Shown here: positions 1 through 6,895 of the stretch, piece by piece | Layout of the letters: every line of letters starts with the position of its first letter | How positions within the stretch are numbered: the stretch's first letter is position 1 | Origin: CAZVEE01 sp964625525 | GTDB taxonomy: Bacteria; Pseudomonadota; Alphaproteobacteria; JAJFIK01 | Direction of reading: 5' to 3' | Length of the DNA stretch: 13,028 nt | NCBI GenBank assembly: GCA_964625525.1 | Contig: CAZVEE010000093.1 | Location: forward strand, 1 to 13,028 | Translations under genes and position numbers: made by a program | Notes under the pieces: model-generated | What the model was told of the DNA's origin: nothing | The model's input: only the letters and a program-made list of their open reading frames with translations | Database searches by the model: none

Positions 1-1009
1 TGGTCAGGTTGAAGCCGGTCGTCCCGGCACAGATCACCACCATGCCGCCGCGCTTGACGATGAACACGGATACGGGGAAGGTGGCCTCGCCCGGGTGTTC
101 AAAGACAATGTCCACGTCATTGCCCTTGCCCGTGAACTCCCAGATCGCCTTGCCGAATTTGCGGACTTCGCGCATGTAATCGCCGAAATCCGGCCCGTTC
201 ACCGTCGGCAATTGGCCCCAGCAATTGAAGTCTTTCCGGTTCAAGACGCCCTTGGCGCCCATGGACAGCACAAAATCCCGTTTGTCATTATCTGAAACAA
301 CGCCGATGGCATGCGCGCCGGAGACCGCGCACAGCTGCGTCCCAAACACCCCCAGGCCGCCTGACGCCCCCCACACCAGCACGCTCTGGCCCGGCTTCAG
401 AATATGCGGCCGGTGCCCATAAAGCATGCGATAGGCCGTGGCCAGGGTCAGCGTGTAACAGGCCGCCTCTTCCCAAGTCAGGTGCTTGGGGCGCGGCAGC
501 AGCTGGCGCGCCTGCACACGGCAGAACTGAGCGAAAGACCCGTCCGGCGTCTCATAGCCCCAGATGCGCTGGGATGGGGAATACATGGGATCTCCCCCAT
601 TACACTCCTCGTCGTCGCCATCATCCTGGTTACAGTGAATGACCACCTCGTCGCCAGGCTTCCAGCGGTTTACTTTGTCGCCCACCGCCCAGATGATGCC
701 CGAGGCGTCCGAGCCCGCCACATGGAAGTCCTGGCCATGGCCGTCGAGCACGGAAATCGGCTCGCCCAGCGCGGCCCAGACGCCGTTGTAGTTGACGCCC
801 GCTGCCATCACGAGCACGCGCACCTCATAGGAGTCGATCTCCGGCACCGGCAGCACTTCAAGCTGCATGGCGTCTTCCGGGGGGCCGTGGCGTTCCTTCC
901 GAATGGCCCAGCCATACATCTGCTTGGGCACATGGAACGCGGGCGGGATCTCGCCCAACTCATACAGATCTTTTTCAACGGCGCCCTCGGCGCCCGCGGT
1001 CGTGGCCAT
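1..1009 (-). CDS. ccr: Crotonyl-CoA carboxylase/reductase, C-terminus beyond the window
   Basis: This enzyme carries out NADPH-dependent reductive carboxylation of crotonyl-CoA to ethylmalonyl-CoA, the signature step of the cytosolic ethylmalonyl-CoA pathway. The visible 336 residues (about 430 expected) match the Ccr branch of medium-chain dehydrogenases closely. They include VMAAGVNYNGVW near 67-78, the acidic CNQDDGDDEECNGGDP near 126-141 characteristic of Ccr, ETPDGSFAQF near 153-162, the nucleotide-binding GASGGLG at 214-220, and FEHPGEATFPVS near 303-314. The start at 1009 is chosen because GGGGAG lies about 8 nt upstream and the protein begins shortly before the conserved KDLYELGEIPP segment. 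It diverges from ecm, which acts two steps later in the same pathway. The reading frame is open to base 1 with no internal stop, so the gene is cut by the window edge and is not a pseudogene. The identification is near certain; only the end is missing. Confidence 0.97.
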   Translation of the reverse strand, partial: MATTAGAEGAVEKDLYELGEIPPAFHVPKQMYGWAIRKERHGPPEDAMQLEVLPVPEIDSYEVRVLVMAAGVNYNGVWAALGEPISVLDGHGQDFHVAGSDASGIIWAVGDKVNRWKPGDEVVIHCNQDDGDDEECNGGDPMYSPSQRIWGYETPDGSFAQFCRVQARQLLPRPKHLTWEEAACYTLTLATAYRMLYGHRPHILKPGQSVLVWGASGGLGVFGTQLCAVSGAHAIGVVSDNDKRDFVLSMGAKGVLNRKDFNCWGQLPTVNGPDFGDYMREVRKFGKAIWEFTGKGNDVDIVFEHPGEATFPVSVFIVKRGGMVVICAGTTGFNLT

Positions 1010-1040
1010 GATGCCCGCTCCCCTGATCCCGGCTCGATAG

Positions 1041-1058
1041 GGCCCGGTTTTCCGGGCC
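1041..1058 (-). promoter_or_regulatory. Perfect hairpin in the ccr leader
   Basis: GGCCCGG and CCGGGCC form a perfect 7-bp GC-only stem around a TTTT loop (AAAA in the ccr-sense RNA), 32 bases upstream of the ccr start codon. There is no following T run, so it is not a typical intrinsic terminator. It could affect leader stability or translation; this is inference. Confidence 0.4.
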
Positions 1059-1090
1059 GCTCCTTCATGTGACGGAAGCATGACCCGCCC

Positions 1091-1111
1091 GGGCTTGCAC
1101 GCGCAAGGCCC
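1091..1111. promoter_or_regulatory. Candidate operator: TTGC/GCAA inverted repeat
   Basis: GGGCTTGC and GCAAGGCCC face each other across ACGC, with a perfect core CTTGC-N4-GCAAG and one extra G in the outer arm. Regulators of the ScfR family (RamB, PccR) that control short-chain acyl-CoA metabolism recognise TTTGCAAA-like sites; these half-sites resemble that motif but do not match it fully. Its place between ccr and ecm supports an operator role. Another GCAA lies at about 1122-1125. Confidence 0.35.
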
Positions 1112-1264
1112 TTTTCGCACTGCAACACAGTTAAGCGGCATCCCCCTAACGCAGGGTTCACCGCAAGGCTCGGCCCGCTCACCCGGCGTTACCGCTCCCG
1201 GGGTAGTCTGGCCCACATCGCTGGCTCGCCACGGCCCGCGCCGATATAGTGAACGCTTGTCAGT

Positions 1265-1297
1265 CCTTTAGAATGTCCGGCCTTTAGGATGATCCGG
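1265..1297 (+). repeat. Imperfect 16/17-bp tandem repeat upstream of ecm
   Basis: CCTTTAGAATGTCCGG is followed immediately by CCTTTAGGATGATCCGG, one base longer and with one substitution. The pair ends 41 bases before the ecm start. Each copy holds a -10-like hexamer (TAGAAT, TAGGAT). It could be a duplicated promoter element or a pair of regulator half-sites. Confidence 0.55.
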
Positions 1298-1338
1298 GAC
1301 TTCCCCAACGAGCAGCAGCAGCAGAGACAGGTGCGCCC

Positions 1339-3321
1339 ATGACCGACCCCATGCAGACCTCGCGCGATAAGCCCTGGATCTTCCGCACCTATGCAGGCCA
1401 TTCCACCGCCAAGGCCTCCAACGAGCTCTACCGCACCAATCTGGCGCGCGGTCAGACGGGCCTCTCCGTGGCCTTCGACCTGCCCACCCAGACCGGCTAT
1501 GACGCGGATCATCCCCTCGCCCAGGGTGAAGTCGGCAAGGTGGGCGTGCCCATCGGCCATCTGGGCGATATGCGCGCCTTGTTCGATCACATCCCGCTCG
1601 AACAGATGAACACCTCGATGACCATCAACGCCACCGCCGCCTGGCTGCTGTCCCTTTACATCGCCGCCGCCGAGGAACAGGGAGCGGACATCACCAAATT
1701 GCAGGGTACGACCCAGAACGACATCATTAAAGAGTACCTCTCCCGCGGCACCTATATTTTCCCGCCCGCGCCCTCGTTGCGACTGATCTCCGACATGATC
1801 AGCTACACCTATACGCATCTGCCGAAATGGAACCCGACCAATGTCTGCTCCTATCACCTGCAAGAGGCAGGGGCGACGCCGGTGCAGGAGATCGCCTATG
1901 CGCTGGCGACCGCAACGGCCGTTCTGGATACGGTGAAGGCCTCGGGCCATGTTCCGGAGGCGGATTTTCCCCGGGTCGTCGGACGGCTGAGCTTTTTCTG
2001 CAATGCGGGCATCAAGCTCATTGAAGAGCTGTGTAAGATGCGCGCCTTTGTGCGCCTGTGGGACGACATCACCGCCAACCGGTATGGCGTGACCGATCCC
2101 CGCTTCCGCCGGTTCCGTTACGGGGTGCAGGTGAATTCGCTTGGCCTGACCGAGCAGCAGCCGGAAAACAACGTCTACCGCATCCTGCTGGAAATGCTGG
2201 CGGTGACCTTGTCCAAGGATGCCCGCGCCCGCGCCGTGCAATTGCCGGCCTGGAACGAGGCGCTTGGCCTGCCCCGTCCCTGGGACCAGCAATGGTCGCT
2301 CCGCATGCAGCAGATCCTGGCCTTCGAGACCGACCTGCTGGCCCATGGCGACATCTTCAACGGCTCTCATGTCATCGAGACACTGACCGATGAGATCGCC
2401 GCCGGTGCCCGCACCGAGTTCGAGCGGGTCGATGCCATGGGCGGCGCCGTGGCGGCCGTGGAGTCGGCCTATATGAAGCAGCAGATGGTGGAATCCAATA
2501 CCCGCCGGGTGCGCGCCATCGAAAGCGGCGAGCAGACCGTCGTCGGCGTGAACCGATATCTGGAGAGTGCCGCGTCACCGCTGTCGGCCGGCGATGGCAC
2601 CATCCTCACTGTGTCCGATACGGTGGAGGCGGAGCAAATTGAACGCCTGAAAGCCTGGCGCGCTGCTCGCGATGAGCACGCCGCGCAAGCCGCCCTGGCC
2701 GACCTGCGCCGCGCCGCCAGCGAGGGCACCAATATCATGCCCGTTTCCATTGCCTGCGCCAAAGTGGGTGTCACCACCGGCGAATGGGCCGGCACCTTGC
2801 GCGAGGTCTTTGGCGAGTATCGCGCTCCCACCGGTGTTGCCCGCTCTGGCCCCGTGGATCAGAGCGGCGACATCGCGGAAGTGCGCGCCGACGTAGAGCG
2901 GGTCTCCCAAACCCTTGGCCGGCGCCTGAAGATTCTGGTGGGCAAGCCCGGCCTTGACGGCCATTCCAGCGGCGCCGAGCAGATTGCCGTGCGCGCCCGG
3001 GATTCGGGCATGGAAGTGGTTTATGAGGGCATCCGCCTGACCCCGGCCCAGATCGTGAACGCCGCCCTGGAGGAAAGCGTCCATGTGGTGGGCCTGTCGA
3101 TCTTATCAGGCTCTCATGTGGCGCTCGTGCGTGATGTGATGGAGCGCATGCGTGCGGCCGGTATCGGTCATATCCCCGTGGTGGTCGGCGGCATCATTCC
3201 CGAAGCCGACGAGATCGCGTTGAAAGGGTTCGGCGTCGCCGGGATATACACGCCCAAGAACTATCAGCTCACGGATATCATGAAGGACGTGGTCGCCCTC
3301 GTGGAGCGCGCCCAGGCCTAA
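1339..3321 (+). CDS. ecm: Ethylmalonyl-CoA mutase, coenzyme B12-dependent
   Basis: This enzyme converts (2R)-ethylmalonyl-CoA to (2S)-methylsuccinyl-CoA by an adenosylcobalamin radical rearrangement, in the cytosol, within the ethylmalonyl-CoA pathway. The N-terminal catalytic barrel (about residues 1-520) shows the mutase-superfamily signatures VAFDLPTQTGYD, MNTSMTINATAAWLL and GTTQNDIIKEYLSRGTYIFPP. The C-terminal cobalamin-binding domain (about 525-660) has GKPGLDGHSSG, with H542 of the DxHxxG motif as the expected lower cobalt ligand, then the downstream SGSH and GG-type motifs. At 660 residues it has the usual length for Ecm, and both mutase domains are in one chain. Divergence from ccr favours Ecm over methylmalonyl-CoA mutase, as does the DLPTQTGYD region. 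The ATG is chosen because the conserved KPWIFRTYAGHSTA follows within 12 residues, although the ribosome-binding site is weak. Confidence 0.97.
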   Translation: MTDPMQTSRDKPWIFRTYAGHSTAKASNELYRTNLARGQTGLSVAFDLPTQTGYDADHPLAQGEVGKVGVPIGHLGDMRALFDHIPLEQMNTSMTINATAAWLLSLYIAAAEEQGADITKLQGTTQNDIIKEYLSRGTYIFPPAPSLRLISDMISYTYTHLPKWNPTNVCSYHLQEAGATPVQEIAYALATATAVLDTVKASGHVPEADFPRVVGRLSFFCNAGIKLIEELCKMRAFVRLWDDITANRYGVTDPRFRRFRYGVQVNSLGLTEQQPENNVYRILLEMLAVTLSKDARARAVQLPAWNEALGLPRPWDQQWSLRMQQILAFETDLLAHGDIFNGSHVIETLTDEIAAGARTEFERVDAMGGAVAAVESAYMKQQMVESNTRRVRAIESGEQTVVGVNRYLESAASPLSAGDGTILTVSDTVEAEQIERLKAWRAARDEHAAQAALADLRRAASEGTNIMPVSIACAKVGVTTGEWAGTLREVFGEYRAPTGVARSGPVDQSGDIAEVRADVERVSQTLGRRLKILVGKPGLDGHSSGAEQIAVRARDSGMEVVYEGIRLTPAQIVNAALEESVHVVGLSILSGSHVALVRDVMERMRAAGIGHIPVVVGGIIPEADEIALKGFGVAGIYTPKNYQLTDIMKDVVALVERAQA

Positions 3322-3776
3322 CGCGCGGCCGCCTACCAAAACCTGCCGCTTGCTTTGCGGGCCCAGGATTGTTACCACGCCGTCGACAAGGGCAAGTTGC
3401 GTTCGTCCCGGTTGAGTTGTGGCGGGCGCCATTGTGGTGATCCTGCAACAACGCTGGCAAATCCGTACAGAAATGGCCGGATTGGACGCGGGACTGTCAT
3501 CAGGCCGACGCGGCTTGCCCCTACATTGAATGATAGGCTGGATGATTGCGGCGCGGAACGAGATCGCGACACAATCGGTCCCGCCAAGGTGAACGCAGGC
3601 TGGGTTGAGGTGAGCACGGGGCTGGACGGGGACAAAGATAAACTGCGCTAAAGGCACACATAGACGACCAAACCACCAACCAAGACCAACGCACCAAAGA
3701 AGAAACGGCAAACTAGAAACCATGGTGCCAAAGGTAATATCAGTCCGAATGAGGCTGTCCGGTGGGGCTGACTGAG

Positions 3777-3804
3777 AAAAAAATGCCCGCAATGCATTTT
3801 GCGG
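3777..3804 (-). terminator. Intrinsic-terminator-like hairpin, minus strand
   Basis: Read on the minus strand, CCGCAA and TTGCGG form a perfect 6-bp stem with a six-base loop, followed by GCA and then seven consecutive T. An overlapping alternative stem pairs AAAATGC with GCATTTT. No minus-strand protein gene ends here, so it would terminate either an unannotated RNA or antisense transcription. Confidence 0.4.
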
Positions 3805-3921
3805 CGCGGGTGGTCGGCTGAGATGGTCCCTCTTCTTCCGCCTTCTTTATCCCACTCTCAATCTCTCGGACTGCGCCAAAACAGAGTATTTGACTCATCT
3901 GGAGAGTTTACGCCGCCGGTT
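3777..3921 (-). ncRNA. Candidate small RNA of about 145 nt, unproven
   Basis: The span runs from the start point predicted from a minus-strand promoter (3928-3956) to a minus-strand T-run hairpin (3777-3804). No credible protein lies within it. It includes a purine-rich stretch (minus-strand AAGAAGGCGGAAGAAGAGGG) that could be single-stranded. I recognise no known RNA family. Support comes only from the promoter-terminator pairing. Confidence 0.2.
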
Positions 3922-3935
3922 TCCCGCAATATTCT
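3907..3935 (+). promoter_or_regulatory. Candidate promoter of the membrane-protein/VWA cassette
   Basis: TTTACG and TATTCT are separated by 17 bases, each matching 4 of 6 sigma70 consensus positions. Transcription would start near 3942, giving a 5' leader of about 57 bases before the ATG at 3999. It overlaps the minus-strand candidate 3928-3956 face to face, so the two would compete. Confidence 0.3.
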
Positions 3936-3956
3936 GAGATCTCGAATCTTTAACAA
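3928..3956 (-). promoter_or_regulatory. Candidate sigma70-like promoter, minus strand
   Basis: On the minus strand TTGTTA and AATATT are separated by exactly 17 bases, each matching 4 of 6 consensus positions. The predicted start is near 3921, which would give an RNA ending at the T-run hairpin 3777-3804. It overlaps the plus-strand candidate 3907-3935. The matches are moderate. Confidence 0.25.
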
Positions 3957-3998
3957 AGGCTCGAAACCGGTAGGACCGAGGAAGAGAAAGGCCGTACC

Positions 3999-5381
3999 AT
4001 GGTTGCGACTTCCCCCTGGGGCGATGTGTTCGACGAGTTCACGGCGCGCAATGTTCCTTATGGCTTCAACCATCAGGACGTTGAAGAAAAAGCACGCAAC
4101 GGTCGCTCGCAAGCCCTTAAGGAACTCGTCTATCCAGACCAGGACGGCGAACTTCTCGGCCGCGCCAAGACGCCAGTCAAGCCAGAGGCGCTAAAAACGC
4201 GACTTGAACGCTGGAACGACTACTATAACGCGAAGCTGCGCATCATCGAAGGCGAGCTGCGCGACCTGCACGAGCGGCGCACCGGCTTTGGCCACTCCAT
4301 CATGCTGATGGTGCTGATGGTCTTTGCCTTCCTGGTGTTTCTGGCCGTGCTGGCGGTGGACTACGCGGTGCTCAGCGAGTTCTGGGCTCAAGTCTATTCC
4401 AATGAATTCGGCGAGGTGCCGCCGGACTTCGCCGCCTCGGTGGTGATCAAGTCCTTGCAAGTGGTGGTGGCGGCTTTGGCCTTCCACTTCTTCACGCAAA
4501 ACCTCACGCCGGAGGGGCGAAAATATTTCGCTTACTTCGTCTTCATCGTGACCTTGCTGTTTCTGCTGGGCCTGGGCTTCCTGAACGCGGCCAACAGCCT
4601 GCCGCCGGGCTCGGATCTGGCCGTTAATCAGAACAACCAGGCGGCCACGGAAGAAGATCGGGCCATCTTGGAGGCTCTCGGTCTGGCCGATGAAGAAGAA
4701 GCCGCAGCACCCGCCGCCGATGCGGGCGCGCCCGCCGAAACCGGCGCGACACGGGCGGATACGTTCCGCTTCTACTATGAGATGGCCTGGTTCATGACAT
4801 TGGCGCTGTTGTTCGTCGCGGTGACCTCCGTGGCGGCGCTGGTGCTGCATGTGGCCTTGCGGGCGGCGGTGGCGCTGTTTGGGCGGGTGGATAACGAACA
4901 CCAGTTCGCCAAGCGCTCCATTGTGAACAAGCGCGATATGCGGTTCCGTCAACTCCGGGCCCGCCGGGCCCGCCAGTGGCTGATGTCGGAAAAAGCCCGA
5001 AGAGATTTGTTGCGCCATTGCCTCGCGTCTTTCGAGGCCGGCTACCTCCACGGCCTTTTCGGCAAGGGGAGCGGCTGGTTCAGCAGCAGCCCGAGCGAAT
5101 CCATGGAAACCACCAAGACCGAAGACGGCGAGGAAGAGCCCGTGACCACCGAAGGTCAACTGGTCGTTCGCTTGGAAGAAGCCATGGAAGCCGCCCGTGG
5201 GGAAATCGATGGCCGCGAATGGGTGGTCACACCTGAAGAAGACTTCGTCGAATATGACGACGAAGGGCTTCAGGAAGAGAAAGATCGTCGAACCCAGAAG
5301 CGGGAGGCTGGCATCGAGGATGAAGCAGAACCGCAGCAGGGCGGCGCAGGCGACGGCGATGGGCAGCCCGCTCGTGGTTAA
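3999..5381 (+). CDS. Four-helix membrane protein with charged cytoplasmic tail, unknown function
   Basis: I do not recognise the family. The 460-residue protein has a soluble N-terminus (1-99) with a basic/acidic helical segment around 60-95. Four predicted membrane segments follow at about 100-121, 147-166, 177-199 and 263-294. An acidic, alanine-rich loop (about 204-256) lies between segments 3 and 4. After segment 4 comes a strongly basic stretch (about 305-326, KRDMRFRQLRARRAR), then an acidic, low-complexity C-terminal tail (about 365-450). By the positive-inside rule both termini are cytoplasmic and the acidic loop is periplasmic. There is no cleavable signal peptide. The ATG follows a purine-rich GAGGAAGAG. 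It stands 259 bases before the first of three co-directional VWA-like genes, which suggests a membrane partner for them, but a hairpin lies between, so one transcript is not certain. That it is a real gene is likely; its role is unknown. Confidence 0.85.
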   Translation: MVATSPWGDVFDEFTARNVPYGFNHQDVEEKARNGRSQALKELVYPDQDGELLGRAKTPVKPEALKTRLERWNDYYNAKLRIIEGELRDLHERRTGFGHSIMLMVLMVFAFLVFLAVLAVDYAVLSEFWAQVYSNEFGEVPPDFAASVVIKSLQVVVAALAFHFFTQNLTPEGRKYFAYFVFIVTLLFLLGLGFLNAANSLPPGSDLAVNQNNQAATEEDRAILEALGLADEEEAAAPAADAGAPAETGATRADTFRFYYEMAWFMTLALLFVAVTSVAALVLHVALRAAVALFGRVDNEHQFAKRSIVNKRDMRFRQLRARRARQWLMSEKARRDLLRHCLASFEAGYLHGLFGKGSGWFSSSPSESMETTKTEDGEEEPVTTEGQLVVRLEEAMEAARGEIDGREWVVTPEEDFVEYDDEGLQEEKDRRTQKREAGIEDEAEPQQGGAGDGDGQPARG

Positions 5382-5418
5382 CAGCCGTTCGGTTCAGCAC
5401 CGGACTGCGGTATTATGA

Positions 5419-5451
5419 GGCTCGGGTGGATCGCGTGGGTCCGCCCGAGCC
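5419..5451 (+). terminator. Strong hairpin after the membrane-protein gene
   Basis: GGCTCGGG pairs perfectly with CCCGAGCC, and TGGA/TCCG extends this to a 12-bp stem with one wobble around a nine-base loop, 37 bases after the stop codon. No T run follows. It may be a weak terminator, an mRNA 3'-end stabiliser or a processing site that sets different levels for the flanking genes. Confidence 0.4.
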
Positions 5452-5521
5452 ATGAGATTGGGTGGCGCGGGGGCGCCATTCCGCCCGTCTTTGCCCCCGT
5501 GTCTGCCAAGGCATCCCAATC

Positions 5522-5578
5522 AACCAGGGGAGCCTTGATCGACCTGGGGGTCCCCAGCTAACCGGGGAAGCCCATTGG
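5522..5578 (+). repeat. Three degenerate G-rich 19-bp units
   Basis: AACCAGGGGAGCC, GACCTGGGGGTCC and AACCGGGGAAGCC begin at 5522, 5541 and 5560, an exact 19-bp period. The consensus is RACCNGGGRNNCC. Similar words (ACAGGGAGACC at about 5592, GGTGGGGAC at about 5624) follow off-phase. The units are degenerate, so chance in GC-rich DNA is possible. They lie in the leader of the first VWA gene. Confidence 0.35.
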
Positions 5579-5640
5579 CGCGACTTGATAAACAGGGAGA
5601 CCCCGTCGCCGGGTCATCTTAAAGGTGGGGACGAGAAGCC

Positions 5641-6546
5641 ATGTCACAGCGTAGCTCTACACGCGATCATCGGACGCGCTGCGAAGCCCGTAATGGCCTG
5701 TCGCCCCGCAATGGCCTGTCGCCCCGCAATGGCCTGTCACGTTGGGCGCGGCTGGCGGTGTTGGGGCTGGTGGCCTTCTGCCTCAGCCTGGAACCGCAAA
5801 GCAGTCCGGCCTTCGCGACCACCAGTCAGAACGCGGCCGAGGAAACCGCCCGCGCCGCCGCAGCGATGAGCGCCCCCCAATCCGGCAGCAGCGCCTGGCT
5901 CTCCAGCCTGTGGGACTGGCTGAACCCCAATGCACGGCGCCCGCGCGGGACGCCGGAGCACATCATCATCGGCCTCGACATCTCCAAGAGTAATCCGCTG
6001 GTGATCGATCAGAATTTCGCCGCCAGCGTGGCCGATTATGTGCGCAATGAAATCACCGGCCTGCCGCCGCGCTCGCGCGTCTATCTGCGCACCTTCGGCG
6101 TCGATGATGCCGCGCCCAATCCCCTGCGCCGGGACCGCATCATCACCAACGAGACCAATGCCGCCGAAGCCGCGAGCTTTTTCCGCACCCTCATTCGCGG
6201 TGTGCCGACCCTGGTGGACCGCGGTGAGATCGAAGCCCAGGACTACACCAACATCATCTCGTTCATGAACAACATGGCTCAGATCGTTGATTGTGAGCGC
6301 TACAACACGACCGTGATCCTGGCCACTGACGGCATTGAGGATTCCGAATTCGTGCGCCTGGGCCGCGACGGCGCTCGCTTGCCAGCTGCAACCGAAGGTT
6401 TGTTCCAAGGCTGTGATCGCCTATTAATGTTGGGTGTCGGTCAAGGACGGGGCAGCCCGGCGACCACCGCGCGGCTGCGCCGTGAATGGGATCGTTGGGC
6501 CGACGAGGCGGGATTCCGCCGCTTCACGGGCCTCAACAACTGGTAA
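5641..6546 (+). CDS. Secreted VWA-like protein, paralogue 1 of 3
   Basis: The 301-residue protein has an arginine-rich N-terminus with a short peptide repeat (NGLSPR twice, then NGLSR). A hydrophobic signal sequence (about 36-53) follows, with likely cleavage after a PAFA-type site near 59. A Trp-containing linker (about 83-98) leads into one VWA-like domain (about 106-301). The metal-site motif is the textbook DxSxS (D113, S115, S117). T203 and D230 (in ATDGIEDSE) fit the second and third MIDAS loops. C218 and C258 are shared by all three paralogues and probably form a disulfide. The end has the pattern W-x2-W-x4-AGF, with Trp as the very last residue. The ATG at 5641 is preceded by a G-rich stretch and places the signal sequence after a basic region. 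VWA domains usually bind proteins; the partner is unknown. I know no named family for it. Confidence 0.85.
   Translation: MSQRSSTRDHRTRCEARNGLSPRNGLSPRNGLSRWARLAVLGLVAFCLSLEPQSSPAFATTSQNAAEETARAAAAMSAPQSGSSAWLSSLWDWLNPNARRPRGTPEHIIIGLDISKSNPLVIDQNFAASVADYVRNEITGLPPRSRVYLRTFGVDDAAPNPLRRDRIITNETNAAEAASFFRTLIRGVPTLVDRGEIEAQDYTNIISFMNNMAQIVDCERYNTTVILATDGIEDSEFVRLGRDGARLPAATEGLFQGCDRLLMLGVGQGRGSPATTARLRREWDRWADEAGFRRFTGLNNW
5692..5738 (+). repeat. In-frame 18-bp direct repeats, 2.6 copies
   Basis: AATGGCCTGTCGCCCCGC occurs twice in tandem (5692-5709, 5710-5727), followed by a partial third copy AATGGCCTGTC (5728-5738). The unit length keeps the frame and adds NGLSPR blocks to the N-terminal region just before the signal sequence of the first VWA protein. 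Identical copies imply recent duplication, and copy number may vary between strains. Confidence 0.85.
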
Positions 6547-6632
6547 GCTGCACCCGGTAGAGAGAGGGACCGTGTGCGACTAGCGCGAGCAGCCCTCTTT
6601 CAACGGTCAGTGACCGTGGGACACAATGGTAC

Positions 6633-6848
6633 TGGACCTGTGGCAGTGGACCTGTGGCAGTGGANNNNNNNNNNNNNNNNNNNNNNNNNNNNNNNNNNNN
6701 NNNNNNNNNNNNNNNNNNNNNNNNNNNNNNNNNNNNNNNNNNNNNNNNNNNNNNNNNNNNNNNNTGGACCTGTGGCAGTGGACCTGTGGCAGTGGAACTG
6801 TGGCGGCGGGACCATAGCGGTGGGACCATAGCGGTGGGACCGATGGGA
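6633..6848 (+). repeat. 14-bp tandem repeat array interrupted by an assembly gap
   Basis: TGGACCTGTGGCAG is repeated head to tail: two copies plus TGGA before the gap (6633-6664), and two identical copies after it (6765-6792). Four progressively changed 14-bp units then follow to 6848 (for example TGGAACTGTGGCGG and TGGGACCATAGCGG). The array lies between VWA paralogues 1 and 2. Fourteen is not a multiple of three and no gene spans it, so it is an intergenic variable-number repeat. Identical units at both gap edges indicate that the assembler failed to resolve the array, so the true copy number is unknown. Confidence 0.93.
6665..6764. other. Assembly gap of exactly 100 N
   Basis: One hundred undetermined bases sit inside the 14-bp repeat array. 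A round number suggests a placeholder of unknown length. Real distances across it cannot be read from these coordinates, and apparent open frames crossing it are artefacts. Confidence 0.97.
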
Positions 6849-6895
6849 ACACGGGGCCGGCGGAAACGAGATCGTGCCTGACGACAGCCCTGACC

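Larger units (their letters stand above)
1010..1338. promoter_or_regulatory. Divergent ccr/ecm control region
   Basis: This 329-bp interval separates the two divergent pathway genes and must contain both promoters. It holds no plausible gene. It carries a perfect hairpin in the ccr leader (1041-1058), a TTGC/GCAA inverted repeat (1091-1111) and an imperfect tandem repeat (1265-1297) whose units contain TAGAAT and TAGGAT, resembling -10 elements for ecm. No convincing -35 partner is visible for either. The ecm ribosome-binding site is weak (GAGACAGG about 11 nt before the ATG). Shared control of both genes is inferred from the layout. Confidence 0.6.
3322..3998. other. Long non-coding interval between ecm and the membrane-protein gene
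   Basis: In these 677 bases I find no gene I would defend. Open frames exist on both strands (for example 3355-3651 plus and 3858-4112 minus) but lack good starts, ribosome-binding sites and protein-like composition. Composition changes part way: about 3650-3770 is visibly richer in A and C than the GC-rich surroundings, with recurrent CCAA words on the plus strand. The last 230 bases contain candidate opposing promoters and a minus-strand terminator-like hairpin, listed separately. No clear ecm terminator is visible just after 3321. Confidence 0.6.

Noticed and set aside
1189..2370. Minus-strand frame of 393 codons opposite ecm
   Set aside because: It is antisense to a conserved catalytic domain and has Gly/His-rich shadow composition.
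3355..3651. Plus-strand frame of 98 codons in the interval after ecm
   Set aside because: It has a TTG start, no ribosome-binding site and no recognisable domain; it is probably chance in GC-rich DNA.
3106..3792. Minus-strand frame of 228 codons after ecm
   Set aside because: It runs antisense through the end of ecm, and its non-overlapping part has no protein-like pattern.
3858..4112. Minus-strand frame with a GPTGFEPL stretch
   Set aside because: It overlaps the start of the membrane-protein gene and lacks a ribosome-binding site. No tRNA fold could be drawn beneath it.
4191..5159. Minus-strand frame of 322 codons opposite the membrane protein
   Set aside because: It is a His/Gln-rich shadow of the plus-strand gene, whose hydrophobic segments and start signal make it the true frame.
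6633..6848. CRISPR array
   Set aside because: The 14-bp units are contiguous with no spacers, and no cas genes are nearby.
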